Below, piece by piece: positions 36,218 through 43,755 of a stretch of 64,000 bases of DNA. How positions within the stretch are numbered: the stretch's first letter is position 1; each line of letters opens with the position of its first letter. Source of the DNA: Dyadobacter sp. CY343. GTDB lineage: Bacteria; Bacteroidota; Bacteroidia; Cytophagales; Spirosomataceae. A program made the translations under genes and the position numbers. The stretch covers positions 1,302,001 to 1,366,000 of the forward strand of contig NZ_JAJUXK010000001.1 of NCBI RefSeq assembly GCF_021390335.1. Direction: 5' to 3'. The notes under the pieces were generated by a model, which had not been told where the DNA came from, did no database searches, and was given only the letters and a program-made list of their open reading frames with translations.

Positions 36218-36595
36218 TTAAACTCGCGGCGGGCGAAAAAGAGAGCCTAATGCGGCATTGTAATGTCCCTGTGGCTGGTCGGGACCGTAATCCGGCTTGA
36301 TTGGCCAGTAGGTATTTTTGAAAGTAAAAGAATTTGAAAAGGGTACGAAAAGGAAACTGGTATGCTGGATCTCAAATTTCTTGAAAGGCAGTTGCATGTC
36401 CTTTTCGTCGTCATTATCATCCATATCATCGCCCCAGTAATGCATGGAGAGGAAATCCATGAAGCTGATATTCTGGTTCAATGCCTTATGCTCAACATAA
36501 TGCCGGAATAGCGTAGGAGCCTTGAAAACCTGATACAAAGAAGTTGTATCCAGGATCAGGATCGTCAGCATGATATGTAAAATGAGCCTTTTCAC
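36218..36595 (-). CDS. Small exported acidic protein upstream of the metal efflux pump, unknown
   Basis: I do not recognise a named family. The 125-residue protein starts with a hydrophobic export segment (about 4-18). It carries a strongly acidic histidine-containing stretch (HYWGDDMDDNDDEKD, about 52-66) and aromatic C-terminal segments. It lies 100 bp upstream of the RND-TolC gene on the same strand and is probably in the same transcript. The acidic patch could bind metal ions delivered to or sensed by the pump. That is an inference from composition and position. Confidence 0.72.
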   Translation of the reverse strand: MKRLILHIMLTILILDTTSLYQVFKAPTLFRHYVEHKALNQNISFMDFLSMHYWGDDMDDNDDEKDMQLPFKKFEIQHTSFLFVPFSNSFTFKNTYWPIKPDYGPDQPQGHYNAALGSLFRPPRV

Positions 36596-36696
36596 GATAC
36601 TAAATTAGGTCGGTATCGTGGCTTGTGCAAGGATTAGTTTTGGAAATGACATTAGCGAAAGGGTCGGGAGGCCCCAGGCTTATAATAGAAATTGCA

Positions 36697-37560
36697 TCAT
36701 TTTGGCAGGGAAACGGTATTCCACCAAAAGTTATGCAGACTTTTGAAATCGCTTTCCCAGTCCGCTATATCGACGCCTTTTACCATATATCCGTTCGCAT
36801 TGTTCTGATAGCTGGCATGAATATCCCGGGGATCGTCGGAGTAGCTGAAAACGATCAGCGGGATACTGAGTAATTTGTGCATGATCAGTATTTCCCGTAC
36901 CCTTTGCAGCAGATCTATCCCGGCTTCCCGACTTGGAAAATACAGATCCAGTAAAACCAGATGCGGTTTTTGCGGCATTCTCGGAAGCTCGGTCCTGAAA
37001 AAATCCAGCACTTTGGCCTCCTCGCTCATTGTAATCACTTGTACATCGGGCATGCTCTGACGGATAGCCGCACGGATCAGTAACAGATGATCTTTGTTGT
37101 CCTCAATCACCATAATACTGGTGTCTTTCAGATTCGGCTTGTCGGGAGTATCCTGAATATGGAGGTTAGAGTGCAAAAAACAAACGTCGATCGACTGGGC
37201 CAGATGTGTGAATTCGGCAGAGCTCACCGGCTTGACGATGTAGGCATTGATCCCCTCTTCGTATGCTTTCCTGACCAGCTCCTGGCTGGATGTGGTCGAC
37301 ATCATCAGTACTGGAATATGCTGCGTGTCGGTATCGGCTTTTAAAACTGAAAGTGCTTCCAGCCCATTGAGGCGGGGCATATTCATGTCCATCAGGATCA
37401 ACTCCGAATCCGCAGAGCCTTTCTGGGAATTGATCATGGCCAGCAGACTTTCTCCATCGCTCACTTCCAGTATCCTCACGTCGTGAATGACGCGTTCGAT
37501 CGCTTCGCGGATCAGCATCCGGTCGTCTTCGTCATCATCTGCCAGATATATTGTCTTCAA
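36697..37560 (-). CDS. Response regulator with two tandem receiver domains
   Basis: This 287-residue protein consists of two receivers and no output domain. Receiver 1 (about 1-125) has the acidic pocket DDDEDD, phosphoacceptor Asp58 (LMDMNMP), MSTTSS and Lys110 in YIVKP. Receiver 2 (about 147-280) has VIEDNKD, Asp205 (LLDLYFP) and FSYSDD, with Lys in YMVKG. The second is less canonical around the phosphorylation site. A protein like this probably works as a phosphotransfer intermediate. There is no kinase gene beside it; the nearest is the hybrid kinase about 6 kb away. A perfect inverted repeat lies 41 bp upstream of its start. Confidence 0.9.
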   Translation of the reverse strand: MKTIYLADDDEDDRMLIREAIERVIHDVRILEVSDGESLLAMINSQKGSADSELILMDMNMPRLNGLEALSVLKADTDTQHIPVLMMSTTSSQELVRKAYEEGINAYIVKPVSSAEFTHLAQSIDVCFLHSNLHIQDTPDKPNLKDTSIMVIEDNKDHLLLIRAAIRQSMPDVQVITMSEEAKVLDFFRTELPRMPQKPHLVLLDLYFPSREAGIDLLQRVREILIMHKLLSIPLIVFSYSDDPRDIHASYQNNANGYMVKGVDIADWESDFKSLHNFWWNTVSLPK

Positions 37561-37600
37561 AATGCTCAGTGGAAAGTTAGTCGGCTGTTAGTGATTTCGC

Positions 37601-37616
37601 TATTTTGGACAAAATA
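37601..37616. promoter_or_regulatory. Inverted repeat upstream of the two-receiver regulator
   Basis: The sequence TATTTTG-GA-CAAAATA is a perfect 7+7 inverted repeat in the divergent region between the regulator (minus strand, 41 bp away) and the VOC gene (plus strand, 169 bp away). Its position fits a promoter-proximal operator for the regulator gene. Only symmetry and position support this. Confidence 0.35.
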
Positions 37617-37784
37617 CCAAAAAATCGCGCCTGAGTAGCTGACGCTTTTACCCCCTAATATCGCCGTAAACACACCCTGCTTTTAGGTTATAAGACGCGC
37701 AAATTTGTAATATGTTACCGGTGTGCAACATACGGATTGCAAACTGCCGATAAAACGCCCCAGCCAATATTTGGAGATTCTGTC

Positions 37785-38192
37785 ATGGCCATTTTCCCCT
37801 TTCTTACATTTAATGGCAACTGCAAAGAGGCGATGCGGTTCTACCATTCATGCTTCGGCGGCAAATTGCGGTTTACCTACCTGGGCGAAGCGCCTTTCGG
37901 TCGCGACCTGCCCGAGGATATGCAAACGCTGGTCGTGCAGGCCAGTCTGGTATCCGAGCATATTAGTCTCTTTGCGTCTGACATGAGCAGTAACGAAGGG
38001 TTGTACGCGGGGAACAGCATTTCCCTGCTGATCAGCATGAAAAGAGACGAACAGTTGAAAACGATCTTTGCCAGACTTTCCCGCAAAGGTGAAGTAACAG
38101 GTCCCTTGTCGCACGATATTCAGACAGGCGAATGGGCGACGCTGACGGACAAATACTCAGTGCAATGGATATTTGAAATACTTGACGAGTAA
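37785..38192 (+). CDS. VOC-superfamily (PhnB-like) protein
   Basis: This 135-residue protein is of the vicinal oxygen chelate fold, of the PhnB-like/3-demethylubiquinone methyltransferase-like kind. It starts MAIFPFLTFNGNCKEAMRFY, which is the family's N-terminal strand-helix. It contains FGGKLRFTYLGEAP, then GEVTGPLSHDIQTGEWATLTDKYSVQWIF, the usual C-terminal pattern. The start at 37785 follows a GGAG motif ten bases upstream. The reaction cannot be assigned; many members are resistance-type or uncharacterised. It is followed by a secreted-protein gene after 47 bp. Confidence 0.88.
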   Translation: MAIFPFLTFNGNCKEAMRFYHSCFGGKLRFTYLGEAPFGRDLPEDMQTLVVQASLVSEHISLFASDMSSNEGLYAGNSISLLISMKRDEQLKTIFARLSRKGEVTGPLSHDIQTGEWATLTDKYSVQWIFEILDE

Positions 38193-38239
38193 GGAGGGCG
38201 ATTGGCTACTTTTACTTTTCAATGTTATTACAATTTCAA

Positions 38240-39037
38240 ATGAAGCTATTACACGGATTGTTACTCCTGATTACACTATTTGGAGCTCACTTGCTGACAG
38301 CCCAAACAGTCACCGAAATTTCAAGTTTCCAGGTCGCCGAAGCAAAGCAGGCAGTGGCGGTGGACGCAGATTTCTTTTATGCGATCAACAATAGTACGAT
38401 CAGCAAATACAGTAAAAAAGATGCGAAGCTGATCAAGACCTGGGATGGTGAAAAGGAGGGGATCAAGCACCTGAATAGTGGCGTAGTGATCAAAGGGAAG
38501 CTTTATTGTGCCAACACCAACTATCCTGAAATTCCGATGGCCAGCTCGATCGAGATATTCGACGTGAAGACGATGCAGCATATTGATAACCATAGTTTTG
38601 GCATTGCTCCGCACGGGTCGCTGACCTGGATTGACCAGAAAGACGGATTCTGGTGGGCGGGTTTCGCGCATTATGCGGGCAAGGAAGCCAGCGAGGGCAG
38701 GGATGTGCGCTGGACCGCCCTTGTGAAATATGATATGGAGTGGCGCGAGCTCGAATCCTGGGTGTTTCCTAAAAATCTGATCGCCCTTTTTACACCAAAA
38801 AGTAATTCCGGCGGCGGCTGGGGAAACGATGGAAAGCTCTATTGCACCGGCCACGACCGGGCTGAATTGTATGTGCTGAAAATACCTAAATCGGGCTACA
38901 CCCTGGAACATCTGGCCACTTTGCCGGCGCCTGTTGAAGGCCAGGGTATTGCCTTTGACCAATCTGTAAAAAGTGGGGTGATATTGTATGGAATTAAAAG
39001 ATCGGCTAATGCTGTAACTGTTTCTAAAATCAATTAA
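38240..39037 (+). CDS. Secreted propeller-like protein, unknown function
   Basis: This is a 265-residue protein with a clear signal peptide (about 1-19, ending LLTAQ). An alternative ATG at 38222 would add six residues. The mature part has repeated short strands such as FFYAINNSTISKYSK, GKLYCANTNYP and GKLYCTGHDRAELYVLKIP, as in a small beta-propeller of the SMP-30/NHL kind. I see no catalytic motif. It lies only four bases before the secreted phosphodiesterase gene, so the two are likely translated from one message and may act on the same extracellular substrate. The role is unknown. Confidence 0.78.
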   Translation: MKLLHGLLLLITLFGAHLLTAQTVTEISSFQVAEAKQAVAVDADFFYAINNSTISKYSKKDAKLIKTWDGEKEGIKHLNSGVVIKGKLYCANTNYPEIPMASSIEIFDVKTMQHIDNHSFGIAPHGSLTWIDQKDGFWWAGFAHYAGKEASEGRDVRWTALVKYDMEWRELESWVFPKNLIALFTPKSNSGGGWGNDGKLYCTGHDRAELYVLKIPKSGYTLEHLATLPAPVEGQGIAFDQSVKSGVILYGIKRSANAVTVSKIN

Positions 39038-39041
39038 GGAC

Positions 39042-40589
39042 ATGTTTATGATTAGATTCTCTTCGCTATTAATTGCAATTCTGAGTATAAGCTTTTCTCA
39101 AAATTTTGTTTTTGCTCAAAAAGAAAAGTCCGCCGGGACGAACAGGAACAAAACACTGATCGTGTTTTTCGACGGATTGCGGCCGGACTATATTACGCAG
39201 GAGCAAATGCCGAATCTGTTCGCGTTCAAGGAAAAAGCCTGTTTTGCAAAAAATCACCACAGCGTTTTTCCGACGGTGACGCGGGTCAACTCCGCTTCTT
39301 ATGCCACAGGATCTTATCCTGGTACACACGGTTTGCTGGGAAATGCGATTTACATTCCGGAGGTGGATGCGTCGAAAAGCATCGGTACCGGCTATCCGGA
39401 TCTGAGTAGAATACCCGCTGCAACCGCCGGGCCGATTTTAACTGCTGCTTCAATGGGTGAAATCCTCGAAGCGGCTGGGGAAAAAATGATGGTATTCAGC
39501 TCAGGGACTACTGGACAGGCTTTTTTGCAAAACAATAAAGTGAGCGGCGGCGCGATCGTTAACCCAGATCTGATTTTGCCGGAAGCATTCAAAGCGCAGG
39601 TTTTGGCTGATATAGGCGAAATTTCCAAAGACGGGGACAAAGATTTTAACCGGCATAAATGGGTAACAGATGCATTGCTGAAATATGGATTGGCGAAAGA
39701 CGGTCCGCTGGTGAGTGCGATCTGGCTCTCGGACCCCGATGGTGCCGCCCACGAACATGGGATCGGCTCGCCCGAGGCTGTGGAAGCGATCAAGTTTGTT
39801 GACGGTCAGTTTGGACGGATCCTGCAAGAGATTCAGAATAAGGAGCTTACAGAGAAATTCAATATCATTATCTCAACGGATCACGGTTTTGTGAAACAGA
39901 TCGGAAGTATGAGCGTGACCGATTTCCTGATTCAGGAGGGATTGAAGAAAGACAAAGAATCGGACGATGTGATATTGGCGGAGGGGAGTATTTATGTTAA
40001 AAACCATGATCCTGAGGCAATCAGGAAGATCGTCGCAGCATTGCAGGAGGAAGAGTGGATCGGGGCGATTTTCACAAAGGCCAAGCAGGAAGGCGACGTA
40101 AATGGCTGGGTGGAAGGCACACTTTCGTTTGATGCAATACACTTTAATCACCCGCAGCGCACGGGAGATATCCTGGTAGCGCCGGCCTGGAACGATGTGA
40201 AAAATGAGGCGGGTTTTGCGGGAACCGACTATTCAAAAGGCAAGGCGGGGCACGGCGGTTCGAGTCCGCACGAAATACATATTAACCTGTTTGCCAAAGG
40301 CCCCGATTTTAAGAATGCCGCAGTGACCGAGCTGCCCACTTCCAATATCGATATTGTGCCTACGATACTCAGCATTTACAACATTCCCCAGCCTGAAAAA
40401 ATGGACGGAAGAGCAGTTTCGGAGCTCTTGAAAAAGTCAGGTAAAACAATCGGCAATGCAAAAAAGGAATTGATAAAAACGGAAGTAACACATCCGTGGG
40501 GAACCTATTTTCTGTCATTGGAAATGACTGTTTTAGGTAAGTATCGTTATTTTGATTTCAGTAAAACAGAAAGGATATTTAAGAAGTAA
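39042..40589 (+). CDS. Secreted type I phosphodiesterase / nucleotide pyrophosphatase-family enzyme
   Basis: This is an alkaline-phosphatase-superfamily enzyme, 515 residues, with a signal peptide (about 1-25). The metal ligand and nucleophile are visible: Asp44 in VFFDGLRPDY and Thr78 in FPTVTRVNS. The zinc ligands follow in DPDGAAHEHG, STDHGF and GHGGSSPHE. This set matches ectonucleotide pyrophosphatase/phosphodiesterases. It should hydrolyse phosphodiester bonds in nucleotides or lipid head groups in the periplasm or outside. It is probably co-transcribed with the propeller-like gene four bases upstream. A strong terminator follows at 40613-40650. Confidence 0.92.
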   Translation: MFMIRFSSLLIAILSISFSQNFVFAQKEKSAGTNRNKTLIVFFDGLRPDYITQEQMPNLFAFKEKACFAKNHHSVFPTVTRVNSASYATGSYPGTHGLLGNAIYIPEVDASKSIGTGYPDLSRIPAATAGPILTAASMGEILEAAGEKMMVFSSGTTGQAFLQNNKVSGGAIVNPDLILPEAFKAQVLADIGEISKDGDKDFNRHKWVTDALLKYGLAKDGPLVSAIWLSDPDGAAHEHGIGSPEAVEAIKFVDGQFGRILQEIQNKELTEKFNIIISTDHGFVKQIGSMSVTDFLIQEGLKKDKESDDVILAEGSIYVKNHDPEAIRKIVAALQEEEWIGAIFTKAKQEGDVNGWVEGTLSFDAIHFNHPQRTGDILVAPAWNDVKNEAGFAGTDYSKGKAGHGGSSPHEIHINLFAKGPDFKNAAVTELPTSNIDIVPTILSIYNIPQPEKMDGRAVSELLKKSGKTIGNAKKELIKTEVTHPWGTYFLSLEMTVLGKYRYFDFSKTERIFKK

Positions 40590-40612
40590 TATTACATCAT
40601 TCAATTAATTAG

Positions 40613-40650
40613 GGCGGGCAATTTCCATTGGAAATTGCCCGCCTTTTTTT
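40613..40650 (+). terminator. Strong rho-independent terminator after phosphodiesterase gene
   Basis: A perfect 14-bp stem, GGCGGGCAATTTCC (40613-40626) with its complement at 40630-40643, closes a three-base loop. A run of seven T follows. Confidence 0.93.
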
Positions 40651-40761
40651 GCTATACCTTTTATTAAGTCATCGGTTGCCGTTCAATCATTATCACCGTT
40701 CGAATTACAAATAAACTTCATATTGCCGGCGAAGTAACTGCTGAATTATTTGCGAGAATAA

Positions 40762-40782
40762 TTTATAAGCGCTGCTTATAAA
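40762..40782. promoter_or_regulatory. 9+9 inverted repeat upstream of the small ORF
   Basis: TTTATAAGC-GCT-GCTTATAAA is a perfect inverted repeat with a three-base centre. It lies 30 bp before the ATG of the 32-codon frame. There is no T run directly after it, so an operator is more likely than a terminator. A binding protein is not known. Confidence 0.5.
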
Positions 40783-40812
40783 ATCATCATTTATCATCTA
40801 AAAAAAGAAGCC

Positions 40813-40911
40813 ATGAATCAAACGATTGTGTACGAAAGTCAAACAATTTATGCCCGCAGCTCCGCATTAGCTGGCCTGTTTGCGGTCGATTTACATTTAA
40901 ATCTTTACTGA
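40813..40911 (+). CDS. Possible 32-residue leader peptide or small protein
   Basis: The frame reads MNQTIVYESQTIYARSSALA and continues for twelve more residues to Tyr32. An AAGAAG stretch stands just before the ATG. Its stop (TGA at 40909-40911) is separated by one base from the ATG of the downstream lipoprotein gene, the spacing expected for translational coupling. I recognise no family. It may be a real small protein, a leader that couples translation, or chance. Confidence 0.4.
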   Translation: MNQTIVYESQTIYARSSALAGLFAVDLHLNLY

Positions 40912-40912
40912 A

Positions 40913-41431
40913 ATGAGAAAGCTGAAATTACTATTAGTTGCTATTGCTCTGGCAAATGCAATAGGAGGGTGCAAGCCCAAGCAAATACTCCCCGAGCCAA
41001 CGCAAGAGGGCCTGAACACCTTCGGAGTAAAGATCGATGGGAAGGTTTGGCTGCCGGTATATCCGTTCTCGCTATTAGGCGGTCCGCCAACCTTGCGAGC
41101 GTCTTTCAAATCCGGAATATTAGGCATTGAAGCTAGAAAGAAATTCTTCGACGAAGCTATTGTCCTGATAGTTACCGGGGTGCATTCAGAGGGTACGTAT
41201 AAATTGAAAGAGGACGATTCCGGAGGTATAGGCGCATCGAAATATGACGGAGACTTGGTCGATGATAAGTACTATCCAATTCCAGGCGGGATTAACAAGC
41301 TGACGATCAGCAAATTGGATACGATCAACAAAGTCGTTTCCGGAACATTTGAAGTTCAGTTACAAGGCGAGAAGAATAAAAATTTCAAAAATTTCACAAA
41401 CGGAACTTTCGATTTAAAACTATGGAAATGA
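40913..41431 (+). CDS. Lipoprotein of unknown function
   Basis: This 172-residue protein has a lipoprotein signal ending AIGGC (Cys20). The mature part is predicted to be all-beta, with repeated strands (FGVKIDGKVWLPV, GILGIEARKKF, GTYKLKED, KLTISKLDTINKVVSGTFEVQL, NGTFDLKL). This layout resembles small Bacteroidota lipoproteins annotated as DUF6252-like, but I cannot confirm the family. It overlaps the start of the T9SS-sorted hydrolase gene and is probably made together with it. Confidence 0.75.
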   Translation: MRKLKLLLVAIALANAIGGCKPKQILPEPTQEGLNTFGVKIDGKVWLPVYPFSLLGGPPTLRASFKSGILGIEARKKFFDEAIVLIVTGVHSEGTYKLKEDDSGGIGASKYDGDLVDDKYYPIPGGINKLTISKLDTINKVVSGTFEVQLQGEKNKNFKNFTNGTFDLKLWK

Positions 41432-43431
41432 ACACTATCACCGCAAGATTTATTCTGGTCTTTTTAAGTTTTATCTCATGCACAGCATTTGGGCAAGGAG
41501 CTTTCCCCATTACTGCAAATATCGGTTATGCTGCTGCAATGAATGAAGTCAAGACACATTTTTCAGTACCTGGGGCGACGCCCGGCTCTCCCGGTGATCC
41601 ATATTCTTATCAGGTGGCAAGCGGTAGTTATTCCGTTTACTTCGCTCCAAACAATACCTCGGGAAAAATAATGAAACCGATCATCATCTCTGAGGGCTTT
41701 GATCCAACTCAACAATATAGTTGTGACAAAGTAATTGCTTTGTTGAACGGAGCTACCGATGATTTGCAAGACAACCTCGCAGACCAATTGCGTTTGCAAG
41801 GTTATGATTTGATTGTGCTTGACTACCAGGATGGAGGCCAGCTGATACAAAGAAATGCATTCCTGTTAATGAAGCTTATCCAGCATATCAATGCAACAAA
41901 AGCTTCTGCTTGCCCTATTATTTTAGCAGGATTCAGTATGGGCGGAATTGTTTCCAGATACGCTTTGAATTATATGGAAGCGAATGCGCTGCCCCATAAT
42001 GTTGGTCTTTTCTTCTCGTTTGATGCTCCTCACAAAGGGGCCAATATCCCGTTAAGTATGCAGGATATGATCGACTGGTTAGATAACAATGTAGTAACAT
42101 ACGGTTTGAGCACAGAAATTCAGGAGCAGGCAAGGTCCATGCATTCCTATGCAGCGCAGCAAATGCTGATTTATCATACAGATTATATTGTTGGTGATGT
42201 CGTTAATGTGAATCCAGCGTTTACATCATTTTATGCTCAAATGAAGGGTCTGATTGGCGGAAATGGATATCCGAAGAAATGCAAAATGATTGCAGCCAGC
42301 TTGGGAAACTGGACAGGGCTTGGGCAGGCATATATGAATAATGCGAACAATTGGGTGGACCATAACGGCAGTCTCCTGCCCACCAATCCGCTTGCTTTCA
42401 GCTTTTCCGGGGCTAAGAACGCACCTTTTATCGGATACGCACTATCTGGGATTGCCTCCCCACTTCCTTACAATATTACAATACCGGTTTCTGGTTTCCC
42501 TTTCGCCATCATGTACATTTCAGTAGCTAGTGCGATTTTTAATTCAAGCCACATTACAGGCTATTACAATGCGCCGATACCTGCTGATGTAATGCCTGGA
42601 AGCTTCACACCAATATTCCAATTGGTGGCAAATAGTTTGAATGGGGTAGGCGCTAATTCAAATATTCGTATGCCCAATGGATGCTTTATACCAACCGTGA
42701 GTGCGCTTGATTTTAACACAGATAACTGGTACCACAATATCGCTGCCGATGCAAATCGCCTTACGAAAACACCATTTTCATCCATATTTGCTACTGTTGG
42801 TAATTTTGATCACAGAGATCCTCTTGCGCAACATTCAGAGTTAGCAGATTGGGTTATGAATGAAGTTTCAATTTTTAATGCGACTGTCGATGCTTGTGAA
42901 GATGAGCCGCTGCCGGTGAAGTTGAGTAGTTTTCGTGCGAGAAAAGAAGGTGAAACTGCCTTACTGAATTGGAAAACGGTTTCAGAGGTGAACTTTGATC
43001 ATTTTAGCATTGAGCGGAGCGGGACTGGGAAGAAATGGGATGATATTGGAAAAGTGTTTCCAAATGAAGACCTGACTTCTGAATACAGTTTTTCAGATCA
43101 AATTCCTCTTAAAGGTGAGAGTTACTATCGCCTGAAAATGATTGACAAAGACGGTTCGTTCGCGTACAGTCAGATTCAAAAGCTGGAATTTGAATTGGAG
43201 AAAACCTTCATCTATCCAAATCCTGCTGGCGGCGACGATCATATTCGCCTGATGAATGGTGACAAAATCATTTCCGAAGTTCAGATATTCGATAAAGCCG
43301 GTAGGAAAGTATACCAATTGAAGCAGCCGGACGCGGAAATTGATATCAGGGAGCTTGCAAGTGGACATTATATCATGAAGGTCATTTTTGAAAACGGATC
43401 GGAGAGTAGCCAGCTTTTTGTAAAGGAATAG
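41428..43431 (+). CDS. T9SS type A-sorted alpha/beta hydrolase (lipase/esterase-like)
   Basis: This secreted protein has 667 residues from the ATG at 41428, which overlaps the upstream stop as ATGA; an ATG at 41422 adds two residues. After the signal peptide (to about 22), a hydrolase domain carries the nucleophile elbow GFSMGG (Ser170) and an oxyanion-type FDAPHKGANIP segment, as in PGAP1-like or lipase-like esterases. At about 500-580 lies a fibronectin-like region (NWKTVSEVNFDHFSIERS). The last ~75 residues are a type A C-terminal domain for type IX secretion (YPNPAGG, then IRELASGHYIMKV). It is therefore delivered to the cell surface or released. Confidence 0.88.
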   Translation: MNTITARFILVFLSFISCTAFGQGAFPITANIGYAAAMNEVKTHFSVPGATPGSPGDPYSYQVASGSYSVYFAPNNTSGKIMKPIIISEGFDPTQQYSCDKVIALLNGATDDLQDNLADQLRLQGYDLIVLDYQDGGQLIQRNAFLLMKLIQHINATKASACPIILAGFSMGGIVSRYALNYMEANALPHNVGLFFSFDAPHKGANIPLSMQDMIDWLDNNVVTYGLSTEIQEQARSMHSYAAQQMLIYHTDYIVGDVVNVNPAFTSFYAQMKGLIGGNGYPKKCKMIAASLGNWTGLGQAYMNNANNWVDHNGSLLPTNPLAFSFSGAKNAPFIGYALSGIASPLPYNITIPVSGFPFAIMYISVASAIFNSSHITGYYNAPIPADVMPGSFTPIFQLVANSLNGVGANSNIRMPNGCFIPTVSALDFNTDNWYHNIAADANRLTKTPFSSIFATVGNFDHRDPLAQHSELADWVMNEVSIFNATVDACEDEPLPVKLSSFRARKEGETALLNWKTVSEVNFDHFSIERSGTGKKWDDIGKVFPNEDLTSEYSFSDQIPLKGESYYRLKMIDKDGSFAYSQIQKLEFELEKTFIYPNPAGGDDHIRLMNGDKIISEVQIFDKAGRKVYQLKQPDAEIDIRELASGHYIMKVIFENGSESSQLFVKE

Positions 43432-43462
43432 TAACTTTTAACATCGACTTGATTTAAACACA

Positions 43463-43504
43463 AAAAGACCAGCTGCTGATCACTTTCAGGTAGCTGGTCT
43501 TTTA
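43463..43504. terminator. Bidirectional terminator between convergent genes
   Basis: AAAAGACCAGCT (43463-43474) pairs with AGCTGGTCTTTT (43492-43503) around a 17-base loop. A and T runs flank both arms. It lies between the T9SS hydrolase (plus) and the small membrane protein (minus), so it can serve both. Confidence 0.8.
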
Positions 43505-43534
43505 TAATCATTATTCTCGAAACCTAAAACCAGA

Positions 43535-43738
43535 TCACCTCGATCGGATTTTTCTGTTAATCGGTAGATTTTTTGCAGTCATTAAATACCGGATCGTCAA
43601 TATTACCGGAATTCCTAATGTCAGCCAGGATAGCAGATCGTAGAAACCGTCGCCGGTCAGTGCGGATAGTAGACCAATGGCCGACAATATGCCGATGATC
43701 ACAGGAAGGCCCCAGACTTTCCAAAAATTGCTTTTCAT
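43535..43738 (-). CDS. Small two-helix membrane protein of the siderophore operon
   Basis: This 67-residue protein has two hydrophobic helices (about 8-27 and 34-51) and a basic C-terminus (INRKIRSR). It lies 17 bp after the PepSY gene and ends the four-gene minus-strand operon. I recognise no named family, but small proteins of this sort often follow PepSY genes in Bacteroidota. It may stabilise the PepSY protein or its complex in the inner membrane; that is an inference. Confidence 0.7.
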   Translation of the reverse strand: MKSNFWKVWGLPVIIGILSAIGLLSALTGDGFYDLLSWLTLGIPVILTIRYLMTAKNLPINRKIRSR

Positions 43739-43755
43739 AATTTCAAGAGATTGGA

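Larger units (their letters stand above)
40590..40912. other. 323-bp intergenic region with terminator, inverted repeat and a small ORF
   Basis: This gap contains the terminator of the phosphodiesterase gene (40613-40650), a 9+9 inverted repeat at 40762-40782, and a 32-codon open frame at 40813-40911 that ends one base before the next gene. The remaining bases show nothing that I recognise. Confidence 0.7.
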
